This document shows, one piece after another, positions 55,561-64,000 of a stretch of DNA of 64,000 nt (positions are counted from its first letter, which is position 1; every line of letters begins with the position of its first letter). The notes beneath the pieces were generated by a model that saw only the letters and a list, made by a program, of their open reading frames with translations, made no database searches and was not told the origin of the DNA. A program made the translations under genes and the position numbers. Origin of the DNA: Datisca glomerata (taxonomy: Eukaryota; Streptophyta; Magnoliopsida; Cucurbitales; Datiscaceae); assembly GCA_003255025.1 (NCBI GenBank), contig QANY01005401.1, positions 124,001 to 188,000 of the forward strand, read 5' to 3'.

Positions 55561-56752
55561 TAAGAAATTATGTGAAGAATGGTTCAATAATAGAAGAGTC
55601 TTTGACTTAACGATTGTCCCTTAAGGCCCAAATCAAATAGGATCTTCTACTCTTAACCAAGCCCAATCAACAATACTTGGGTCTATCACACCTGATTACC
55701 ACTTAACCTTGATAAAAAATTTGACCCCTTTTCAAATACTCAATCTTTTAATGCTCAATCTCTTGACCAACCAATTTATTATAATCTCTTTCATATTAAG
55801 CCTTCATTTGCTCATCTGAAGGATTCAGCATAAATTGCTAAAACCCATTTCATTATAAAATTCCATTATGTCCCTAGACACAATAACAAAAATCTCAGTT
55901 TCTACAGAGATATCTTCTTAGAAACAGAATCCATAAAAATTAGCCCAATAAAAATTTTTGAGGAAAGAATCCTTTACCATTCATTCTCTATCATCAGGAT
56001 CATAACTATGAAGGTTTAGAAAACCCCTCCTTCAAGTTTCAATACTTTTAAATAAAAATAATAATTATTTTAACTATATTGATGCATGGCACAAGATTTT
56101 CTTGCATCAAGGTAGTGACTTTTCTCACTTTTGATTTTTAAATTTTGATAACAATTTCAAAATTGATTTTTCAAATTGGTTCTCAAAATGGTGGTTCAGT
56201 CATGGTCTTACCTTAGAAATTTTCCAATTGATTTACAACAATATTCCAAATTATTTTCAAAGTTTACAATCCCTCACCAATTGAGGTCTCCTTTCCCCAA
56301 ATACTTTGATTTTCAAACAAATACAAATACTTTGGATTTTAAAATGGTAATACTTGGTTAAAAATGGAGTCCTCACCAAAGAATACTATGTCAAGTGGAT
56401 GTATAAATTGAATACCCAGAAAATTATTGCATCCATTAATTATTATGCGAGTGTTCATCCCAATATAAGACTAGCAAATATTTTTACCCAAGCTCCATTA
56501 AAAATTAATGAGCCAATTAACCTAGCTCCACAAATAAACTTATCAAGTTTGAATTCCTCCAAACCCAAATCAAAACCCGAGTCTGAAACCTCTTCAAAAG
56601 GTAAATCAAAGGCCATCAAGCCTAAATCCAAATGGGAGAAAGAATTAGTCCAAGAAATGCTTCTCCTCTTGGAGAACAAAGACAAATTTGACTCTAAACT
56701 ATTCATAGAGTCAAGTTACCAACATCTAGAAAAGTTACTCCTCAGCAATTGA
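55561..56752 (+). pseudogene. ORF2 unknown domain, copy I
   Basis: Degenerate first half (F-H-I-K-P-S-F, V-P-R-H-N-N-K-N), then a clear second half: W-S-Y-L (56200s), and the 132-residue open segment from 56354 with Y-Y-V-K-W-M-Y-K-L-N-T-Q-K-I-I, R-L-A-N-I-F-T-Q-A-P-L-K-I-N-E-P, and a Ser/Lys/Pro tail ending Q-H-L-E-K-L-L-L-S-N at 56752, which gives the natural C-terminus. Confidence 0.72.
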
Positions 56753-57334
56753 ATGACCCATTCAATAATATCAATCTCAATGATAATAAACAAATTCAGA
56801 TCAATCAGTAAATGAATAGAAGAATTTGTCCTTGGCAAAATACCAATGTTTAAATAATCAAAATCAGACAATCAAGTAATTTTGAAGATGTATCATAATG
56901 ACACCTCAACACAATGCAATGATCATATTGATCTTCAATGGCTTCTCCATATTCAAGGAATCTAATGCACAACAATGAGTCATAAAATATTTTCAAGTAA
57001 CAATCAACATTCAAGACACAACATCCAAGATAGCGATTATCAAACGATGACAGTAATGACACTCTCCATTATATAACAAACAAATCACAATGACTTTTCA
57101 GCAACAACAATTATGACAGACACGAAGATCGAGATAACAATTATCGAGGGAATTTTTATAATTTGTCATTTTTTGTAATTATTGTACTAGTTGTCAAAAA
57201 ACTAGGCAACTATTCATGCTTTGTACTGTTCTTAGTCAAAAGTAGAAATCTAAAATATTTTTATTTTTGTAGAATATAATAGTTCAGGTAAGTGATGGGT
57301 TTCGGGTGAACTCCTCTTTCCTTGGCTATAAATA
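56753..57334 (+). promoter_or_regulatory. Viral 3' noncoding region and promoter, copy I
   Basis: TATA box tataaata at 57327-57334 in the shared 'cttggctataaatagg' context. Upstream, the conserved stretch with 'gagataacaattatcgaggg' occurs at about 57131-57150. Confidence 0.68.
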
Positions 57335-57790
57335 GGTAGATCTCCCATTTGTTCTTTAGAACTCGTTTTACAACTCTTAACTATTTGAGAGCTAAAAACG
57401 TGTTTTATGGAACAAAACTTTCTTCTTCTTCTCCTTTTTTGTAAATTTTTTCTTCTTTTTTCCTTTAACATTAATTAGTGAGAAGGAGAATTAATTAATT
57501 TTTGCCAATAATTTCACTGTTTATGTAAGGTTTGAATCTTACACCTTAATATAGTTTTTACTATTTTTGTATATTATTCTTCCATCTAAATACCACCTCT
57601 CTGTTTGTGTAAGTTTTGAATCTTACACCCTAATACATTTTTTACTGTTTATCTTATTGTATCTTAATACCCCCTCTCTAATTGCTTTAAATTCTACTTG
57701 ATTCCACATTCTCTTGGTATCAAAGCCAAAACTGGTGGGCATACTTACTGTTTCTACTTCAATTTCTACATAATTAAACTGTTCACCGCC
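57335..57790 (+). promoter_or_regulatory. Leader with hairpin and tRNA-Met PBS, copy I
   Basis: Hairpin ATTAATTA / TAATTAAT (57470-57477, 57492-57499). PBS TGGTATCAAAGCCA at 57715-57728, one of the best matches in the window to the tRNA-Met complement. The head-to-head junction with copy J lies about 60 nt further on. Confidence 0.75.
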
Positions 57791-58742
57791 AAGAGATGAC
57801 TTTGATACCAATAGATGTAGAATCAAGTATAATTTAAAACAATTAGAGATGTGGTATTAAGATGTATAAAGATAAACAGTAAAAACTATATCTAATAAAC
57901 CATAATTACAATAACTGTTTAGTGATGTAAGATTAAGAACTTACATAAACAACGTTTATTGGCAAAGATAAATTAATGCTCCTGCTCACTAATTTATGTT
58001 GAAGAAAAAAGAAGAAAAGATTTACAAAAGAGGAGAAGAAGAAGAAAGCTTTGTTTCACAAAACATATTTTTAGCTCTTAAATAGTTAAGAGTTGTAAAA
58101 CGAGTTCTGCTCCACAAATGGGAGATGGATACCTATTTATAGCCTGAGGAAAGTGGAGTTCACTGGAAACTCATCACTTACCTGAACTATTCTATTCTAC
58201 AAAAGTAAAAATATTTTACATTTCTACTTTTGTTTTCTTTTGACTAAAAATAGTAAAAAGCATAAACAGTTGCCTAATTATATGACAACTAGTCCAATTA
58301 TTACATAAGAAGACAAAATGTAAAAATTCCATGATAATCATTATCTCAGTCTTGGTGTCTTCATAATTGCTTTGCCATGATTGCTGTTGTTGAAGTGTTA
58401 TTGAGACTGTTGCACATTAGATTCCTTGATATTTTCCATCTTGGATTGGTGTGCTCTAGTTGTTGATTTTGGAGAAATCATAAATATTGTCTGCAAAAGT
58501 CATTGTGATTAGTGCTATTTATAATTGCTTGCCTTGAAGATCATTATGACCATTGCATTATGTTGAGGTGTCACCATATAATATCTTCAAATTTACCTTG
58601 ATTATGATTTTGTTCAAACATTGGCATTTTGCTAAGGGTGAATTCTTCGATTCATTCATTGACTGATCTGAATTTCTTCATCATTATTGGTATTGATATT
58701 CTCAAATGGATCCTTCAAATGCCGAAGAGTAACCTTTGTGGA
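57791..58742 (-). promoter_or_regulatory. Leader, promoter and 3' noncoding region, copy J
   Basis: On the minus strand: 3' noncoding (58742-58310), promoter with tataaata (complement of 58134-58141), hairpin ATAAATTA / TAATTTAT (57968-57975, 57990-57997), AATAAA shortly after it, and PBS-like TGGTATCAAAGTCA (57797-57810). Confidence 0.7.
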
Positions 58743-59905
58743 TGATTAGGAATCTTGACTCTTTGGATGGTTTAGAGTCAGATTTGTCATTTTCTTCCAA
58801 AAGGAGAAGCGTTTTTTGAATTAATTTGTTCTCCAATTTGGATTTTGGCTTCGTGGCCTTTGACTTACCCTTTGAAGAGGGTTATGATTTAGTTATGGAA
58901 CTAGATTTCAATGGATTTGGACTGGTTGGTTTGATTTGTGGATTTGGGTGAATGAGCTCATTAATTTTTAATGGAGCTTTGATAAAAGGATTTGCTAGTC
59001 TCATAATGAGATGGACATTTGCAAATTGATCATTGATGGATCTAATTATTTTTTGGGTATTCAACTTATCCCACCATTCATCATACTCTCTTGTAAGGAT
59101 TCCATTTTCAACCGAGTATTACCATTTCAAAATCCAAGGTATTATATATTTTATTGAAAAACAAAGTATTTGGGGAAAGGAAAGCTCAATTGGTGAGAGC
59201 TTATAAACCTTTAAAAACAAATTGTAACATTGTTGTAAATCAGTTGGAAAAATTTCTAAGGTAAGACCATGAATGAACCACCATTTTAAGAACCAATTTG
59301 GAAAATGAATTTTGGAATTGTTATCAAAATTTAAAAACCAAAAGTGAGAAAAATTGCTATTTTGATGCAAGAAAATATTGTGCCATGCATTAATATAGTC
59401 AAAATAATTGTATTGGTTTTTATTCAAAAGTACTTTGAAACTTGAAGGATGAATTTTCCATTCCTCCATAGTTATGATCAAGATGATAGAAAGAGAATTG
59501 TAAATGATTCTTTCTTCAGAATTTCTGATTGAACTATTTTTTATGGATTTTGTTTCTAAGAGAATGTCTATGTAGAAACTGAGATTTTTGTTATTATGTC
59601 CAGGAACATAATGGAATTTGGGGATGAAATGGGCTTTGGCAATTTCAGCAGGATCCTTCAAATTGGCGAGTGAAGGCTCAATATGAAAGAGATTTTTGCT
59701 TGCCTTTTTTTGAAAATCAAATGATGATTTCTTGTATTCTGAAAGTGATTGGGCATCAAAGGATATTGAGATTGGGTCAAATTGGTCGCCTATGGTTGAT
59801 TGGTGATTGGATCTGATGGAACCAAGTATTGTTGATTGAGCTTGGTTTTGAGTTGAAGACTCCTCATTGATTTGGGCTTTAAGGGCCAATTGTTGAGTCG
59901 AAGAC
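58743..59905 (-). pseudogene. ORF2 unknown domain, copy J
   Basis: The 256-residue open frame (59889-59119) is the best view of this domain: linker A-L-K-A-Q-I-N-E-E-S-S, Q-F-D-P-I-S-I-S-F-D-A-Q, N-L-F-H-I-E-P-S-L, H-F-I-P-K-F-H-Y-V-P-G-H, W-H-N-I-F-L-H-Q-N, F-W-F-L-N-F-D, P-N-W-F-L-K-W-W-F, I-P-W-I-L-K-W. After a stop come W-W-D-K-L-N-T-Q-K-I-I and the Ser/Lys tail. It continues in frame from the AlkB domain through one TGA. Rich in aromatic residues; no catalytic motif recognised. Confidence 0.78.
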
Positions 59906-60417
59906 TCTTCTATTATTCAACCATTCATCATTTTCACATGTTTTCTAAAAGTGATGATTATTCTTTTGGTTAAGGATTATACAACATGCCTATGACCTTT
60001 TTGAAATCCATCAGGCATGATGAAGAAAGTTCCTTCCAGCATTAGAAATTCTTTCATTGATTTGTCTAAAAATTCAATTTTGAAAATTGATTGTCTTAAT
60101 AAGTTTACATTTAAAATTTTGCTGTTATCATAACAGATTTCATTATTCTTGTGAAAACCTATTTTTCTACATTTTTCGTACTATTGAATTAATGTTGCAT
60201 TTAAGTCATGCTTCAACCCAACATCTTCTAAAATTTTATCCAATTTACTAATCCAGTCATTTCTTGGATATTCAAATCCATTATGACCATAATCAATGAA
60301 TGAGGATTTTGAACAAAAGGCGGCTGCCCTGCCATTAAGCTTCTTGATTTTGAAAGAATTTTGATTAAGTATTCTAGGTTATACCTTTCCATATTCTAGG
60401 ATGCCAAATTCCTCCAT
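59906..60417 (-). pseudogene. AlkB-like dioxygenase domain, copy J
   Basis: Minus strand from ATG (complement of 60415-60417): L-N-G-R-A-A-A-F-C-S-K, D-Y-G-H-N-G-F-E-Y, W-I-S-K-L-D, then G-F-H-K-N-N-E (His complement of 60151-60153; Asp changed to Asn), L-N-V-N-L-L, F-F-I-M-P-D-G-F-Q-K-G-H-R-H-V-V, and R-I-I-I-T-F-R, a complete RxxxxxR motif. It is the only copy where the whole domain can be followed without a frameshift, with a few stop codons. The D-to-N change would remove iron binding. Confidence 0.87.
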
Positions 60418-60445
60418 TGTAAAATCCGAGAACGATTCTCTACAA

Positions 60446-61260
60446 AATATTACAAGTAAGGGAGTCAGACATTAAATCATAAATATTTTGAATACCTTCC
60501 AGATGATCAATAAGATCATTCTGAATATTTTACAGATGATCAAGTAGATCATGAGATATGAAATATACCCAAAATCCCCAATAAAAATATAAACTTTAAA
60601 TCCTCTTCAAGATCATCCATTAATAATGATCAAGATATTAGGATTCGAATAGAGTAAGAATTAAAAAATTAAAAATCTAAAACCTAAAGGAATAAGTTCC
60701 CAAGAAAGTTAAACAAACCTTAATAATAAATAATATAATAAATTAATTACCAATCTTTTAATTCTCAAATTAGGGAGTATAGCTAGTCTATTACCCATAG
60801 GAGTTCATTTTCTAAATCATCTATTAATAATCAAGATTAGAACAATAATTAAGAAATTCTTAAAAATTGAATCCAGATACCCTGAATCAAGAATATAAAC
60901 AAGATTGGGAAGGTCTAAACAACCACAATGATGACCCAACCAATGTTGATAGTCATAATAGGTTTAGAGAAAAATATAATATGGACCAAAGAAGAATCAT
61001 ACTAGCTGAAGTGAATGCATTCAAGCAAAAATTTAGAGTTGATATGTTTTTCCTTGATTATATCGAGGATATTTATGAGAAAAATATCAAAGTAATTTTA
61101 AAATATAAATGAGTCAAGGAAGACTCTAGTGTAGTGACTGCTAGTCATCCACCACCTGAAAAGATCCTAATTAATCATATAAATTCTTAACCTAAAAAAG
61201 AATATATTGAACCCTTCCAAATTCATTATGAGAAACCTCCTGACGAAAAAATACTTAAAA
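60446..61260 (+). pseudogene. Movement-protein stub and capsid precursor start, copy K
   Basis: Same movement-protein deletion as copy I (join near 60600). Then L-N-Q-E-Y-K-Q-D-W-E-G-L, F-R-E-K-Y-N-M-D-Q-R-R-I-I-L-A-E, F-R-V-D-M-F-F-L-D-Y-I-E-D-I-Y (60867-61112). Confidence 0.7.
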
Positions 61261-62440
61261 AATTAAAAATTTGAGAAACAATATCTCAAAATTAGATAGA
61301 CACATGTTAGAATCTACCTATGAGCCATCTACAATTTATGAATCTTCAAAACATACTGAAAAACTGTCCAAAGATTTAGAAATTAAATCTTCTGTTAAAG
61401 TTATTGACCAAGACAGTACATCTGAATTAGATAACCATAGGTTAGAATCTTCCTATGAATCTTACACAATCAATGAACCTTCAGATATTAATAAAATTGA
61501 AGAAACATTATAGAATTTAAAAACTAACGACTCATCTTATTTTTGTAGGATTCATAACAAAAACAATTGTTCAGAATTTGAAAAACTTACTAATGATAAA
61601 CTTCAAGAATTGAAGGACAGTAGTTCAAATTCAGAAAGACATAGGTTAGAATCAACCTATGAATCTTTCACAATTGATGAATCTTCAAACATTAACAAAG
61701 TTGAATAAAAATAAAAAAATTTAGAAACTAAGAAATCACCTTCCATTATGGACATTAACCATAGAAATTCATTAATCACTGTTTCTCCTTTCAAGATTTC
61801 AAAGGAAGAAGAACCAAATAAAAAAATTAGTTGAACAACTTAATTACACCAATCAAAGTCTAATTATAATGGGAAAATAATTAAAAAAATTGAGAATAAG
61901 GTTGATGGTCTTCATGAACTTAAACCTAATGAATCTGTGGATGAAAAACCTTTAATAAATCTTTAAGACAAAACCACTCTGAATATTGTTCTCCTTAATA
62001 AACAGATTAATGAAGTGCTTTAGGAATTAAAAGTAATCAATCTAGACAATAGTTCAGTTTCAGAAAGTCATAGGTCAGAGTCCACCTATGGGTCGTCCAC
62101 AGTAAGTGAATCTTCAAACATTGATAATATTGAAGAATCATTTAAAAATTTAGAATCATCTGAAATTAAATCTGAAAAGATTATTGATAATATACCTCAA
62201 GAATTGAAGGTAATTAATCAACACAATAATTCAGATACAAAAAACTATAGGTCTGAATCCTCCTATGAATAATCGACGATAAATGAATCTTCAAACATTA
62301 ATAATATTGAAGAATCACTTAGAAATTCAGAAATTAATAAATTAGAAAGGAAATGGCCTAAATAGCCTATTCCTCCTGATATTTAAATTTCTAAAAATAT
62401 TTTAGTTAATCAATTTTCTGTGTCTGCAGAAAAATTATGA
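61261..62440 (+). pseudogene. Ser/Glu-rich repeat region, copy K
   Basis: The same five-fold repeat expansion as in copy I (best segment 61271-61513: S-T-Y-E-P-S-T-I-Y-E-S-S-K and S-S-Y-E-S-Y-T-I-N-E-P-S). High similarity to 51440-52500 supports duplication of the whole block. Confidence 0.68.
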
Positions 62441-63370
62441 ATGGAATATTGATGGACTTTCTGAATAGGAAGTTCTAAGAAAATTGCAGCATATGGCGAT
62501 GGTAGCTAACAACTACATCATCACACACAATTTGATGAATAAATTAGAAAGGTAATCAGTCTTTTACTCACAGGATTCACATGAATGCTTCATTCTGGTG
62601 GGAAAAAAATCTCACAGAAGAATCTGAAAATTTCATCCTTTCAGTAGTTAAGATTGATGCTAAAGGAACCCCAATCATTGGTGAAAATCAGGAAACAATG
62701 CATGATGCCATCAATACATTTCTTTAGGCAATAATTGAACATTTCATTAGAATGCCAATTAATATTACTCCGCGTATTCATGATCAATTAACTAATCTTA
62801 GGCGTCCAACCCTAAGTGAATTCAATTGGTATAAAAATTTATTCTTATCCATAGTAATGTCAAGGAATGATAGTAACCAACCCTTTTTGAAAGAAAAATT
62901 GATCAATAAATTACTCAATTTTTTCACACACAAAATTAGAACAGTCTTTAATAATAACCTAGGTAATATAGACTATAATAGTCTCACCTAGGGTATAAAA
63001 GTACATAAGGAAAGTCTGAAAATGTGTATTGACATAAAAATCAATAAAAAAATTATAAAATAAAATAAAATTACAAAATATAAATTGGGTAATTTTTGTG
63101 AGTAGTATGGTTTATCCACTATTGCTCCTTTCCAGATAAATGGGAAAAAGTCTCATTTCCTGAAATGAATCATAAGTCTTGTAGGAGACAATACAACAAA
63201 AATAAGCATAGAAATTTTAACCAATATTTCTTCAAAAATAGAAATTTTGACAAACGTTTCTCAAAGAATAAAAACTATTCTAGAAGAAAATTCAATAAGA
63301 AATTTATTAAAAATTTTAGTGTTCTAAGTATGGCCAGAATGGATATTTTGCAAATACTTGTCAAGTAAAA
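62441..63370 (+). pseudogene. Capsid core, basic region and CCHC remnant, copy K
   Basis: L-T-N-L-R-R-P-T-L-S-E-F-N-W-Y-K-N, F-L-K-E-K-L-I-N-K-L-L-N-F-F-T-H-K-I-R (62752-62991), basic region from 63165 and a knuckle near 63320-63365 with Cys2 and His both changed to Tyr (C-S-K-Y-G-Q-N-G-Y). Stops in several places. Confidence 0.72.
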
Positions 63371-64000
63371 AATAAAATTAATCAATTGATAATCTCTGAT
63401 GAAGATAAATAAGAATTGTTTAGAATTATAGAGTCAATAGAATATTATGAGGGTAATAAATAATATTATTAGGAGAATTTGAATATCTTGAATCCTCAGA
63501 ATCTAAATCTTCGAGTTTTGAAGGTGATTCTCCTAACATCTCTATGGGGTGTAGGAATAGTTATTGTCAAGAAGTAAATGTTTTAAGAAAAGAACAAGAA
63601 AATCTTTTGTTAGACTTAATTAGCAAAATTGAAAATCCAGACTTAAGACATAAATATCTAGAAAGACTTAAGAAAGTAATCCATAAGAACAAAAAATCTA
63701 AGTCTAATAATAATAATAATACTGTAAGTCTTTCACAAACCCTTGAAAAATTCAATAGGGTAAAAGGGAAAGAAAAGGAAGTCACCTTACAGGAACTTCA
63801 AAAAGATATTAAAAATATTAAAATAGTAATAAAAGAATTAAGAAATTCTAACACAGAAATAAAGAAAGAATTAAACCTTTTAAAAATAGAAAATCTAACT
63901 AATAAACAAGAATTTAGTGAACTAGAGAACCTAGTAAATTTTTAATTTCTGATAATGAGGTTGAAGAACCCATTATCACCAATCAAAATGATGAACACTT
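63371..64000 (+). pseudogene. Acidic tail and coiled coil, copy K (cut by window end)
   Basis: The open frame 63544-63945 has heptad-like Leu/Lys/Glu sequence (L-L-L-D-L-I-S-K-I-E, L-E-R-L-K-K-V-I, K-E-V-T-L-Q-E-L-Q, L-N-L-L-K-I-E-N-L), a strong coiled-coil candidate. The protease would begin just beyond the window. Confidence 0.65.

Larger units (their letters stand above)
50641..57790 (+). mobile_element. Endogenous caulimovirid copy I (near full length, AlkB, movement protein deleted)
   Basis: Starts inside the movement-protein N-terminus, lacks the rest of that gene, then continues through capsid, CCHC, protease, deleted RT, AlkB, ORF2, promoter and leader to about 75 nt past the PBS. 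Copies H and I together are repeated as J and K, with the same junctions. Confidence 0.87.
57791..60445 (-). mobile_element. Endogenous caulimovirid copy J (AlkB-ORF2, promoter, leader)
   Basis: Minus-strand fragment from the AlkB start to the PBS. It has the best-preserved AlkB-ORF2 fusion. Its left end reads PBS in reverse (57797-57810), immediately next to copy I's leader; its right end joins copy K at about 60445 with the same sequence as the H/I junction. Confidence 0.87.
60446..64000 (+). mobile_element. Endogenous caulimovirid copy K (5' part, runs off the window)
   Basis: Duplicate of copy I from the movement-protein stub to the coiled coil before the protease. It keeps the capsid segment deleted in copy I. 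The window ends before the protease and RT, so whether it carries AlkB cannot be seen. Confidence 0.85.

Overview
This is an AT-rich stretch of a flowering-plant nuclear genome, probably a eudicot, although the species cannot be fixed from the sequence. I found no intact host gene. Almost everything is decayed mobile DNA. The main component is a dense, nested cluster of endogenous pararetroviruses (Caulimoviridae). The identification rests on a 30K movement protein, a capsid domain with a CCHC knuckle, an aspartic protease, reverse transcriptase (RT), RNase H, a tRNA-Met primer-binding site, no integrase and no LTRs. The polyprotein-plus-second-ORF layout recalls petuvirus/florendovirus-type genomes. 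I count eleven pieces, lettered here: A(+) 361-2850, B(-) 7535-2851, C(+) 7545-9957, D(+) 9958-15313, E(-) 33892-27931, F(+) 33893-39656, G(+) 41558-49455, H(-) 50640-49456, I(+) 50641-57790, J(-) 60445-57791, K(+) 60446-64000 (runs off the window).

The viral genome order, read across copies, is leader with PBS, movement protein, long Ser/Glu-rich capsid precursor, capsid core, basic region and CCHC knuckle, coiled coil, aspartic protease, RT, RNase H, ORF2, 3' noncoding region, promoter with TATA, leader. Copy D is a different viral lineage from the other ten. Among those ten, two subfamilies can be separated. E and G have an RT without large deletions (YIDD motif), an RNase H, and an ORF2 that starts with a short linker. 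A, C, F and I carry a different ORF2 whose N-terminal half is an AlkB-like 2-oxoglutarate/Fe(II) dioxygenase domain (HxD...H...RxxxxxR). J carries this domain too and H keeps a fragment of it. Wherever the RT of these AlkB copies is present it shares the same internal deletions and a YIDD-to-YxxN change. An AlkB domain in a reverse-transcribing virus, riding on an RT-defective and apparently helper-dependent lineage, is the most striking thing in the window.

Region 15314-27930 is non-viral. It holds two tandem-duplicated units, each made of an array of short palindromes (core ACTACTTGAA/TTCAAGTAGT), a LINE ORF2 fragment and a shared repeat body. Next come an internally deleted LINE inside a long imperfect inverted repeat (22385-25556), a LINE ORF1 5' fragment, and a 1.4-kb minisatellite of about 80-bp units that carry the same palindromes. 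A related palindrome-body-palindrome element has inserted into the leader of copy F (39657-40984). A 1005-bp non-autonomous hAT element with a perfect 8-bp target duplication sits in the 3' noncoding region of copy E.

Copies H+I and J+K share the same head-to-head junctions, so this part is a compound unit that was duplicated in tandem. All coding regions carry stops and frameshifts and are annotated as pseudogenes.
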